Assembly: GCF_037977235.1 (NCBI RefSeq)
Contig: NZ_CP150276.1
Span: 3,410,001-3,474,000 of the forward strand
From: Paenibacillus sp. FSL K6-0276
GTDB lineage: Bacteria; Bacillota; Bacilli; Paenibacillales; Paenibacillaceae
Length of the DNA: 64,000 nt
Reading direction: 5' to 3'
The notes beneath the pieces are model-generated. The model was given only the letters and a program-made list of their open reading frames with translations. It ran no database searches and was not told the origin of the DNA. Positions within the stretch are counted from its first letter, which is position 1. Each line of letters opens with the position of its first letter. This document shows, piece after piece, positions 54,796-62,354 of this stretch. A program made the translations under genes and the position numbers.

Positions 54796-55986
54796 TTAGT
54801 CGGCATCGTAGCTCTTGTTCGCGCTTCCGAACCTAACGATTCCCGTAACCCCCAGAATCAAAGGAATCATAAGGAAGGATACAAAACGATATATCCATGG
54901 AAAACCGATTGCATCGACAAGACCTCCTAATACCATGGAACTGATGGAAATTCCAAGGTCCATGCCCATAAAGAAATAACTGTTCGCCATGCCCCGAAAG
55001 GAATGGTCCGCCTTCTCAATCGTCAATGTCAATAAAGAAGGCTGAACCAATCCAAACCCAAGTCCGAATGAGATCGCTGCGGCAATTAGCATAATGTCAC
55101 TGCGGGTATAAGACAACAGGAACAATCCGATCATGGATAGCGCGAGACCCGATGCAAGAACTTGTCGATAACCGCTCTTATCATACCAAGTTCCGGCAAA
55201 CGGTCTCGTTAAGGCAGCCATCGCATAGCAGACGACATAAAACCATCCGATATGCTCGATGTGCTGATTCTCTCCATACAAGCTGAGAAAGGAAAGGATA
55301 CTTCCATAACCGAATGCATAGGTCATCATCGCGACAGGAGGAAGCAGGATGGATTTGTTCGTCGGCCAGAAGCGTGGAGATGCTTGCTTACTCGTGTCTT
55401 TTTTTGTCAGCTTGATCGCACTGCTAAGGGCCAGAGTCAATAGAAGGAACATGAGCGATACTAGAAAAACGAGTGCGATGCAATCGGTTCCCGCCGCCAG
55501 TCTCAAACCGAGACCTGGAGCAAATGCGAGCGCCAATAGACTGGATAGTACGAAATAACCCATCCCTTCTCCTTGCCGCTGTTTGGGAACAAAGTCGGAA
55601 GCGATAGTGGCTAAAGAAACCGTTGTAGCCCCCCATCCCAAACCCAGCCATATACTCGACATGTAAATCCAAATTGCACTTTTGGCAAAATAAAAACTGA
55701 CAGCGGCAATGGAAAACAGAATGATTCCAACAAGGAATAGAGGTCTTCTGCCCAAGGTATCAAGCCCCTTTCCGATAAAAGGCCTGACAAGTACGGCGGC
55801 AAGTGTCGCAATGCCAATCACATATCCGGTATGTGAAGGATTCTCGCCGTTTGCTTTCATATAGAAAGGCATAATCGGCAGCAGCATCTGAAATGCGGCA
55901 AAGATCAGCAGATTCGATAAACAGACGAGAACGAAATTTCGCGTCCAGAACGTTTTCTTTTCTTCCTCAACTGAATTGCCTGTCAT
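54796..55986 (-). CDS. MFS transporter (drug/efflux type)
   Basis: A 396-residue major facilitator with 12 predicted helices. LPIMPFYMKANGENPSHTGYVIG and the loop 2-3 motif GKGLDTLGRRPLFLVG mark the DHA1-like efflux group; in the second half RPFAGTWYDKSGYRQVLASG repeats it. It probably exports a toxic compound. Its ATG overlaps the stop of the flavodoxin-fold gene (ATGA). It is the last gene of an operon with pirin and oxidoreductase genes opposite a LysR regulator. About 74 bases of this gene (54980-55053) are duplicated at 58559-58632. Confidence 0.87.
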   Translation of the reverse strand: MTGNSVEEEKKTFWTRNFVLVCLSNLLIFAAFQMLLPIMPFYMKANGENPSHTGYVIGIATLAAVLVRPFIGKGLDTLGRRPLFLVGIILFSIAAVSFYFAKSAIWIYMSSIWLGLGWGATTVSLATIASDFVPKQRQGEGMGYFVLSSLLALAFAPGLGLRLAAGTDCIALVFLVSLMFLLLTLALSSAIKLTKKDTSKQASPRFWPTNKSILLPPVAMMTYAFGYGSILSFLSLYGENQHIEHIGWFYVVCYAMAALTRPFAGTWYDKSGYRQVLASGLALSMIGLFLLSYTRSDIMLIAAAISFGLGFGLVQPSLLTLTIEKADHSFRGMANSYFFMGMDLGISISSMVLGGLVDAIGFPWIYRFVSFLMIPLILGVTGIVRFGSANKSYDAD

Positions 55987-56501
55987 CCCAATATTCTAGA
56001 AGCATATGCTTCTGCATCTCGATCCAGTTCCTCATCTGTCAAGTTTTTGACTCCGTAGAGCACATCCAAGAGCTTATACTTTCCTTGCGAACGATGAATC
56101 GTGACCTGAAACGGTCTCAATAACTCCTCGACTGTAAATAAGTTGATTCCCTCAGGACGATAATATTCCTTGGCTCCGCCTGATGTAACTGCCAGGATAA
56201 ATTCCTTCCCCGCTAGGCTGTTTCCGCCTGGACCATAGGACCAACCAAATGCAAGCACATCCTCGAGCCATTTTTGAAGCAAGGCAGGCGTACTATACCA
56301 GTGCAACGGGAATTGAAAAACAATCCGGTCATGCTCAAGTAAAAGTTGCTGTTCTCTCTGAGTGTCAATATGCCAGTCCGGATATGCTTTGTATAACTCA
56401 TGTACAGTAATTTCGGAATACTTCTTTACGTTTTCCACACGGCGACGATTCGCTCTCGAGCTTTCAAGATTGGAATGGGCAACAATGACTAATGTTTTCA
56501 T
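55983..56501 (-). CDS. NAD(P)H-dependent flavodoxin-fold oxidoreductase (quinone reductase-like)
   Basis: A 172-residue FMN-binding reductase of the KefF/MdaB/YwrO type. N-terminal MKTLVIVAHSNLESSRANRR is the phosphate-binding loop; the family signature IVFQFPLHWYSTPALLQKWLEDV and GWSYGPGGNSLAGKEFILAVTSGG follow. It reduces quinones or nitro compounds with two electrons. ATG 56501 has GGAGG upstream. It stands between the pirin and the MFS genes, consistent with detoxification of electrophiles. Confidence 0.9.
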   Translation of the reverse strand: MKTLVIVAHSNLESSRANRRRVENVKKYSEITVHELYKAYPDWHIDTQREQQLLLEHDRIVFQFPLHWYSTPALLQKWLEDVLAFGWSYGPGGNSLAGKEFILAVTSGGAKEYYRPEGINLFTVEELLRPFQVTIHRSQGKYKLLDVLYGVKNLTDEELDRDAEAYASRILG

Positions 56502-56530
56502 AAAAATCCTCCATTATAAGTGAAATTCGA

Positions 56531-57238
56531 TTAGCTTTGAGGCAAGTCAATGATCAAAATGCGGGCATCCTCTATAGCATCAATCGTCAAATGATCCAAA
56601 TTAGTGATCCAGGCAGCATCGCTTCTCTGAAAGAAGCTCTCCTGATTCAATAAAACCTTGCCATCGATCAGAAAAAAGTACGTCAGACGCTCTGGTTTTT
56701 GCTCGTAGGAAAGTGAATGATTCGCTTCGAGAACAGACATATAAAACGTCGTATCCTGATTAATATAAAGCGTATTTTCCAGTGATGCCCCCGATACAAC
56801 CGGTAAAAGAAGGTTTTGCATGCTTTCCGGCTCGAACTTTCGTTGTTCCCAAGACGGGGTTAAGCCGGATTGATTCGGAAACAGCCAAATTTGCAGCAAT
56901 CGAAGCGGATGGATATCGGAATCGTTATAGTTAAAATGTTCAATCCCAGTTCCTGCGCTGATTCGTTGGATTTCTCCAGCATGAATGAGGTGAACGTCCC
57001 CTTGCGAATCTCCATGCCGTGCTGTTCCCTCAATCATTATCGTCACGATTTCCATTTCGCGGTGAGGGTGTAGACCGAATCCTTCATTTGGTTGAATAAT
57101 ATCGTCATTAAACACCCGAAGTGGTCCGAATTTGATTCTGTCAGGATTATAATATACCCCGAATGAAAAAACGGATTTGCTTTGTAGCCATCCGAAATCT
57201 GCCTTCCCCATGTCTTCGCTTCGTATCACATCAATCAT
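56531..57238 (-). CDS. Pirin-family protein (YhhW-like)
   Basis: A 235-residue bicupin of the pirin family. Metal ligands in the N-terminal cupin are visible in GFGLHPHREMEIVT (His-x-His), in IQRISAGTGIEHFNYN (His) and the adjacent Glu; the pirin signature LRLLQIWLFPNQSGLTPSWEQ follows. Related E. coli YhhW has quercetin 2,3-dioxygenase activity, so flavonoid or phenol oxidation is a possible function. I chose ATG 57238, about 8 bases after AAGG; two codons upstream also could start. First gene of the operon divergent from the LysR gene. Confidence 0.9.
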   Translation of the reverse strand: MIDVIRSEDMGKADFGWLQSKSVFSFGVYYNPDRIKFGPLRVFNDDIIQPNEGFGLHPHREMEIVTIMIEGTARHGDSQGDVHLIHAGEIQRISAGTGIEHFNYNDSDIHPLRLLQIWLFPNQSGLTPSWEQRKFEPESMQNLLLPVVSGASLENTLYINQDTTFYMSVLEANHSLSYEQKPERLTYFFLIDGKVLLNQESFFQRSDAAWITNLDHLTIDAIEDARILIIDLPQS

Positions 57239-57316
57239 ATCCATCACCTTCTTTCATAATTTCCGACTTTTGTTTTGATGAGTTCATGGTATCATTGTAT
57301 TTTTTATATGTAAAAT

Positions 57317-57340
57317 ATATAGTTTATTGGTATACTATAT
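57317..57340. promoter_or_regulatory. LysR-type operator candidate
   Basis: Palindrome ATATAGT-N10-ACTATAT centred between the divergent pirin operon and the LysR gene, of the T-N11-A layout used by LysR proteins. Confidence 0.55.
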
Positions 57341-57367
57341 ATAAAATATATCGAAAGAGGCTCATTA

Positions 57368-58255
57368 ATGGAATTGAGACAGCTCAAATATTTCTTGGCT
57401 ATTGCCAAGGAAGGACAAGTTACCCGTGCGGCTCAAAATCTAAACATGGCGCAGCCGCCCTTAAGCATGCAGCTGAAAGCGTTGGAAGAGGAACTGGGTG
57501 TCGTTTTATTCGAACGAACGAGGAAACATATGCAGCTCACACAAGCAGGGGAACTTCTGAGCATACGTGCGGAATCGATTTTTCATCAATTGTCAGAGAC
57601 GGTTACGGAACTTAAGGAACTTCATAACGGAATAACCGGTACTTTGATGATTGGGTCAGCCCTTTCCTGCAGTCCTCTTCTTCCGCCGCGCATCCAGTCA
57701 TTCCGGGCAGCCTATCCGAAAGTAAAATTTCGAATTTGGGAAGGTGATCCGAATGGATTGACGCTGCGGATCGCAAAACGCGAGATCGACATCGGGATCA
57801 TCCGACTTCCTCTGGAAACGGAATACGATTCCAATCAGTTTGAAATCATCAAGATCAAAGAAGAGTCGTTTGTGGCTATTTTACCGCCCGAGTGGGACCC
57901 GGACCGAACAAACTCCGACATTCAACTGGCCGATCTGCAGAAGATGCCTTTCATTCTTCTTCGAAGCGAGAACGCTACCGGTACTCAAGACATTATCAAA
58001 GAAGCGTGCAGACGTATCGGATTTGAACCCAATGTGGTATGCGAATGTTCAAACATAAGCACCATTCTCAGCATAATAAAGGAAGGGATCGGCGTAACTG
58101 TTCTCCATAAGGCAATCGCTTCATCCATCCATTTTCCGCTCAGCATTAAAAATTTGACAGGAACCTCCATCCGTTCGGAAATCGCTCTCGTTTATCTAAA
58201 ACATCGCCTTTTGCCCAGAAGCGTTCAGCTTTTTATAAACACATTCAAAGAATAA
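57368..58255 (+). CDS. LysR-family regulator
   Basis: A 295-residue LysR-type regulator. Winged helix: MELRQLKYFLAIAKEGQVTR, AAQNLNMAQPPLSMQLKALE, LGVVLFERTRKHMQLTQAG. The effector domain contains LMIGSALSCSPLLPPRIQSF, DIGIIRLPLE and GIGVTVLHKAIA. It is divergent from the pirin-oxidoreductase-MFS operon, with a palindrome midway, so it likely activates that operon in response to an aromatic or electrophilic compound. AAAGAGG precedes the ATG by 8 bases. Two terminators follow. Confidence 0.92.
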   Translation: MELRQLKYFLAIAKEGQVTRAAQNLNMAQPPLSMQLKALEEELGVVLFERTRKHMQLTQAGELLSIRAESIFHQLSETVTELKELHNGITGTLMIGSALSCSPLLPPRIQSFRAAYPKVKFRIWEGDPNGLTLRIAKREIDIGIIRLPLETEYDSNQFEIIKIKEESFVAILPPEWDPDRTNSDIQLADLQKMPFILLRSENATGTQDIIKEACRRIGFEPNVVCECSNISTILSIIKEGIGVTVLHKAIASSIHFPLSIKNLTGTSIRSEIALVYLKHRLLPRSVQLFINTFKE

Positions 58256-58265
58256 GACTACGAAT

Positions 58266-58316
58266 AAAACAGGTCACTTTGCGGTTATATGTAACCATCA
58301 AGTGACTTGTTTTTTC
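58266..58316 (+). terminator. Terminator of the LysR gene
   Basis: AACAGGTCACTT pairs with AAGTGACTTGTT, then TTTT. Confidence 0.88.
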
Positions 58317-58327
58317 AGTCCTCAGTT

Positions 58328-58374
58328 AAAAAACCATTGAATCTATAAAGTAATCATAGATTCAATGGTTTTTG
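58328..58374. terminator. Perfect long inverted repeat, bidirectional terminator
   Basis: AAAAACCATTGAATCTAT and its exact complement around a 9-base loop, with T/A runs on both sides. It insulates the LysR gene from the debris beyond. Confidence 0.85.
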
Positions 58375-58403
58375 TGATTTTTGACGGTATTTGATAAGAT
58401 TGT

Positions 58404-58632
58404 CTATCCTATAACACCATTATTCCTTAAATATTTCATTACATCTTCTTTATTAAACCCATTATTCCGAATAACTTTGGAAGTGTCGTGAGGAGCACCT
58501 TTTAAGGCAGTAATTCCTTTCTGTAGATCAATGAGGACTAGTGCGGTTTTTTCAGAACTGTTCGCCATGCCCCGAGAGGAATGGTCCGCCTTCCCAATCG
58601 TCAATGTCAATAAAGAAGGCTGAACCAATCCC
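58404..58632 (-). pseudogene. Chimera of an MFS fragment and an isochorismatase-like N-terminus
   Basis: The minus-strand frame fuses GLVQPSLLTLTIGKADHS and RGMANS (58632-58559), nearly identical at DNA level to part of the MFS gene at 54980-55053 (2 differences in 74 bases), to KTALVLIDLQKGITALKGAP and HDTSKVI, the N-terminus of a cysteine hydrolase of the isochorismatase family. The remainder of the hydrolase is missing. The 5' side of the frame is antisense to a recombinase fragment. It has no sensible start and is debris. Confidence 0.75.
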
Positions 58633-58890
58633 ACACTGCTCAGCAAGCTCGGGGAACTGGAGGCGCAGAAACTACAGTTCGAGCAGAAGCTTCTTGCAGC
58701 TAAGGACATAACAGAAAAAGCAGCCATCACAGAGGATACTCTGCGACAACTGCTTTCTCAGTTCAGGGACCACATCGAAAAGCGAGACATTCCCGAAATC
58801 AAGAAGTTCATCGCCAGCTATGTGGAAAAGGTAATCGTCTACGAAAAGCATGTAGAAGTTATCTTTAAGGTCCCCGTTGTGGATTTGTTG
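58630..58890 (+). pseudogene. Serine recombinase C-terminal fragment
   Basis: Plus strand, open frame: LLSKLGELEAQKLQFEQKLL, AAKDITEKAAITEDTLRQLL, SQFRDHIEKRDIPEIKKFIA, SYVEKVIVYEKHVEVIFKV. This is the coiled-coil C-terminal domain of a serine recombinase. The upstream part is replaced by the MFS duplicate. Its last codons run into the ssrA fragment. Confidence 0.8.
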
Positions 58891-58892
58891 TA

Positions 58893-58925
58893 TGGAGGTG
58901 AGGGGAGTCGAACCCCTGTCCGAAT
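58893..58925 (-). other. 3' end fragment of the tmRNA gene (integration-site remnant)
   Basis: Minus strand reads TTCGGACAGGGG, TTCGACTCCCCTCACCTCCA: the T-arm and acceptor 3' strand of tmRNA. The 5' partner of the acceptor stem and the tag-coding region are not found in the next several hundred bases, so it is not a working ssrA gene. The 3' end of ssrA is a frequent attachment site, and a recombinase C-terminus abuts it, so this is best read as an att site left by an integrated element. Confidence 0.7.
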
Positions 58926-58983
58926 ATATCACTCCATAGTAGTGATATTCCCAACGAAGATTCACTAAAGAATCATTGTTCGC

Positions 58984-59338
58984 TTATATAGCATTTTTCG
59001 TTGATACGTTATCAATATGCAAAGCGGATGAAACGCCCTTTACAACGACACAATAAATGCCTATGATCACTAGAATTGACCCCATCAACATACGGATCGT
59101 TAGTTTTTCCTTAAAAAAAGAGTTGCTAACAAGCCAGTTAAAATAGGAGTCATAGCTAAAATTATTACATATGTTGTTGGATCAGCTGTTTGCAATTGCA
59201 ATCCCTTAAAAAAGGACCATTGATTTATAAACACATCAATAACACCTAGAAATAAAATTAGTAGTAAATCCGATTTACTCACTAACTTGAAATTCTTTTT
59301 GAAAGACGTTATTCCAACTAGAAATAACACCGGTCTGT
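58984..59338 (-). pseudogene. EamA/DMT-family transporter fragment with homopolymer frameshift
   Basis: Minus strand: LLLILFLGVIDVFINQWSFF, KGLQLQTADPTTYVIILAMT, PILTGLLATLF, then a shift, then KEKLTIRMLMGSILVIIGIY, CVVVKGVSSALHIDNV and a stop at 58984. It is the C-terminal half of a ten-helix drug/metabolite transporter. The frame breaks in a run of seven T (59112-59118), one short of the eight needed. The N-terminal half is absent. Confidence 0.75.
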
Positions 59339-59639
59339 TAACTGGTCAAGACCCCATTTTATAGCCACAGTTTTCCCATAAAAACCTAACACCAAAAAAA
59401 ATAGATCGCCCCTCGTAAGGTACGCGGTCTATTGTACTGACGGTCAGTAAGCATCGGTTCTTCTTTATACTTAGTATAACCTCCATACTTTATTCATGCA
59501 CCTGATTCAGGGAAAATATAAACACAGCACATTACAGATTCTATAATCTACTATTTCGGTTTAATTCTCCTATAACAAATCATCCCTATACTAGGATAAG
59601 GTAATACCATCACTTTATATACAGAAAGGATCGACACTT
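59339..59639. other. Intergenic region with hairpin and TetR-type palindrome
   Basis: No gene. A hairpin ATAGATCGC/GCGGTCTAT (59401-59432) has an eight-T run on the minus strand and may end minus-strand transcripts. The promoter of the HD-domain gene should lie in the last 100 bases, which are AT-rich. Confidence 0.5.
59435..59449. promoter_or_regulatory. TetR-type operator, orphan
   Basis: TACTGACGGTCAGTA is a perfect 15-base palindrome of the kind bound by TetR-family repressors of efflux genes. No TetR gene is nearby; it may be left over from the promoter of the truncated EamA transporter, or act on a regulator elsewhere. Confidence 0.6.
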
Positions 59640-60269
59640 ATGGGGATTCACACCTATTTTCAATCGCTCAACGATCTCGAACGTATTATTCGCTGTCCAG
59701 GTAAATTCAAATTTGAAGAACACAGTGTATCTGCTCATTCATGGAAAGTTGTGCAATATGCTAAAACACTAGCCGATATTGAGGAAAGTAATGGCGTAAC
59801 TGTGGATTGGAAAAAACTTTACGAAATTACAAGCAGCCACGATTACGGTGAAATATTTATTGGAGATATCAAAACTCCCGTGAAACATTATTCTCTCGAA
59901 CTTCGTGGTATGCTCCAGAAAGTAGAAGAAGGAATGATTGCACATTTCATTGACGAAAATATTCCTGAGGAACTCAAATCGATCTTCCGTAGACAATTAC
60001 GTGAAGGTAAAGATGATTCCGTAGAAGGGTTAATTCTTGAAATGGCGGACAAACTCGATCAAGTCTACGAAGCCTTTACTGAACTAAGAAGGGGCAACAC
60101 GGAGAAAGAATTTGTTGTCATGTACCGCGAGGCATTGATTAAAATCAAGAACATCAAACTACATTGTGTAGATTATTTCTTGCAGCACATACTTCCTGAT
60201 CTTGTTGAGGAAAGTTCCAATTGTCCTGTTGATATCAAAAAGATTACAAAAGAAGCATTAGACTTCTAA
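59640..60269 (+). CDS. HD-domain phosphohydrolase (YfbR-like)
   Basis: A 209-residue HD hydrolase. The metal ligands are visible: His33 in EEHSVSAHSW, His67-Asp68 in SSHDYGEIFIGD, and Asp137 in EMADKLDQVYEAF. The pattern, with the early E-H-S-x-x-x-H, fits YfbR-type 5'-deoxynucleotidases, which dephosphorylate deoxynucleoside monophosphates; nucleotide salvage or overflow is therefore a likely role. ATG or TTG near 59640 follows AAAGGATC. The gene is intact and stands alone between recombinase-linked debris. Confidence 0.82.
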   Translation: MGIHTYFQSLNDLERIIRCPGKFKFEEHSVSAHSWKVVQYAKTLADIEESNGVTVDWKKLYEITSSHDYGEIFIGDIKTPVKHYSLELRGMLQKVEEGMIAHFIDENIPEELKSIFRRQLREGKDDSVEGLILEMADKLDQVYEAFTELRRGNTEKEFVVMYREALIKIKNIKLHCVDYFLQHILPDLVEESSNCPVDIKKITKEALDF

Positions 60270-60625
60270 GTGTCTTTTCTATAACTCTCACGAAATGCAA
60301 TTTCACTTATGCTATTCTAGCTTTTCCTCCGATTTCTGAATTCCCCCTCTTGATTGGCTCGTGCCGCGCCTTTTTACTCTACTAAAGGTCTTTCAAAAGA
60401 AAAACACCCGATTGAAAATCAGGTGCATTCTCGATTTAATCAACTGATTTCGTTAACAATCAACACTATCATTTCTATATATAAGGAATAAAGGTAAAAA
60501 CCCGCTCACTGAGCGGATTCTTTACAGCCAATTCAAGTCCACCATTTGCGACTCGACGAGCAAAAATAAGCTATCCTATAGAAGATCTGCTTATTCTTGC
60601 TCTGCGGATTTGTCCGCTACAAAGC
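60270..60625. other. Intergenic region with two minus-strand terminators
   Basis: No gene. Hairpin CACCCGATT/AATCAGGTG at 60405-60425 and hairpin CCGCTCACTGAGCGG at 60502-60516 are each followed by five T on the minus strand. They would end transcripts from the truncated alpha-galactosidase side. The plus-strand HD gene has no clear own terminator. Confidence 0.6.
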
Positions 60626-61226
60626 TTATATTTTTTCAAAACGAACCAATAAACTGTCAAAGTCGCCAACCAATTGAACGTCGATGCCCCTATTCATTAA
60701 AAAGGTGCCAGATTTCGTCCACTCCTTACCATCTATTTCATATCGATAGATAGAGGAAGGATCCAATCCTTTCAGGTTGACGCAATGATATTTTTTCCCA
60801 TATCTCCCATGATCCAGAAAAACAAATAAAGCGCTACTATCCTCGTTCACGTATTGAACGGCTTGAATGTCGGCATTTTTCAACGATTTTAACCGATATA
60901 CATGACCGAACTGCACAATCTCCCTAATTCCTTTATATTCATCGATATACTCTTTGATCTGCTTCAGCTTGTTTTCTTCAACTTCATTCAAATTCGTACC
61001 GATGCCAAGAGAGCCGCACATCGCGGAATACATGCTGAACTTTAAGGGAGTGGTACGATGGTTCATGCTATCATCGGTCAACCACGCACGCATATATTTG
61101 ATCGGGTAAATTAAACTATAATGCTCCTGTATAAAAAGACGGTCCAAAGGATCTGTGTTATCGCTTGTCCAAAACTCGTCAAAGTAGGCCATCGCACCAA
61201 AATCAACTCTGCCGCCGCCTGCAGCA
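60626..61226 (-). pseudogene. C-terminal fragment of a large GH36 alpha-galactosidase
   Basis: Minus strand: AGGGRVDFGAMAYFDEFW, TSDNTDPLDRLFIQEHYSLI, YPIKYMRAWLTDD, KFSMYSAMCGSLGIGTNLNE, then a complete C-terminal beta domain (VQYVNEDSSALFVFLDHG, VQLVGDFDSLLVRFEKI). The acid/base Asp is in S-D-N-T-D. The nucleophile (KxD) half of the barrel and the N-terminal domain are missing; homology stops near 61226, where a recombinase fragment on the other strand begins. An ATG at 61192 could make 188 residues, but it cannot be active. It is a different GH36 subtype from the operon enzyme at 40619. Confidence 0.8.
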
Positions 61227-61445
61227 GCAATTTTCTACACTCAAACAGCATGTAGCCGAGAGAAACATTCCAGAGATCAAGAAGTTCATTGGAAGCTATG
61301 TAGAAAAAGTCATCATCTACAAAGAACATGTTGAAGTTATACTAAAGTTAAAAGTAATAGAAAGCAAAATCCACAACCTCATGCGGTTTGGATTTACATG
61401 GTGGAGGCGAGCCGTGGCTGTGCAAATCCACAATTGGCCGCCGCG
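61212..61445 (+). pseudogene. Serine recombinase C-terminal fragment with tail repeat, copy 3
   Basis: Plus strand: QQQFSTLKQHVAERNIPEIK, KFIGSYVEKVIIYKEHVEVI, LKLKV, closely similar to the fragment at 58630-58890, followed by the shared 3' tail (GGATTTACATGGTGGAGGCG, GCCGTGGCTGTG) found at 49311 and 54254. Its 5' side cuts into the GH36 fragment. Confidence 0.78.
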
Positions 61446-62273
61446 TTTTGATGCATATGTTTAACAAGGTGACTCTCTTAGAACTATAGTAATAAAATTC
61501 AGTAATAGTCATTCGGATTTGTCGCGTACGAAACTTAAATGACATGACGCACGGCAGGAAAAACTCCTCTCAATGCAGATGTCAGCAAAATAGATGAAGC
61601 TTATCATTCGACTGCCGTTCATTTCATGTACCGAATTTGTAAGTTAGAACCTCGTTTGTTATAGATACTGAATCCGTAAAGTTGTTTCAACGAAGAGGCA
61701 GAAAGAGTTGGAGAAAATCGAAGTTCAGAATATATAATGTTTTTAATTATGTTATAGAGAGAGGATCACACGATTTAATTCATTCAAATGATCAGACTCT
61801 TTTATAAAAATGGATTGCCGATATATTGCAGCATCAGAGTTACGAAATCCTACAGCTATTCACCTTCACGAAGCCGGTTATGTTCCTCCTCAATTCTTTG
61901 CAGGTCCAGCGAGGCAGTAACGCTTTTTCGGGCGGGAAGATCGAATCGGGTCTTATAAGAATTCATTCATAGCTCCATAACCTAAGGGCAATCGCTGAGA
62001 ATAGCGATTGCCCTTAGGTTATTTTGATTATCATAGATGATGATTATCATTCGACTGCTGCGTCAGAATCCACCAACTGCAAATCATGATCTTCCGGAGA
62101 TCAAAAGTTCATCGGAAGCCCTTTTTAGCATTTTCACTATGAGAACTTGAGATCAATAAATTTCTCTCTACTTTATTTTCATTTATTATATCGAAAAACA
62201 AGGCCCAGCCCTACAGTCAAGTAACAATGTGAGAAAGAGGCCGCAATTGGCAGTCTACCGACGGAATTAGGCG
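61446..62273. other. Debris region with a perfect hairpin and another recombinase scrap
   Basis: About 830 bases without an intact gene. A 36-codon frame at 61810-61920 has no ribosome site and is not recognised. A perfect 18-base inverted repeat (61979-62020, AACCTAAGGGCAATCGCT and its complement) with ATTTTG after it looks like a plus-strand terminator without a gene. At 62064-62125 the plus strand shows HDLPEIK and, after a one-base shift, FIGS-like codons, matching the recombinase C-terminus. TTATCATTCGACTGC occurs at 61602 and again at 62043. Confidence 0.55.
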
Positions 62274-62335
62274 AAAAAAAGGGGCCCGCCCCCTTCGTCC
62301 TCGGAAACAGAGAGGGACGGCATGGGACGGGCCCG
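62274..62335 (-). terminator. Terminator of the SLH esterase gene
   Basis: Minus strand: GGGCCCG and CGGGCCC close a large loop with inner TCC/GGA pairs, followed by seven T. Confidence 0.75.
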
Positions 62336-62354
62336 AAAGGTGGAAAGTGCGATG

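Noticed and set aside
58672-58965. A 97-codon minus-strand frame across the ssrA fragment
   Set aside because: It is antisense to recombinase codons and translates the tmRNA end; not a real protein.
58893-59300. A functional tmRNA gene
   Set aside because: Only the 3' T-arm and acceptor strand are present; the 5' acceptor strand, pseudoknots and tag frame are not found in the upstream minus-strand sequence.
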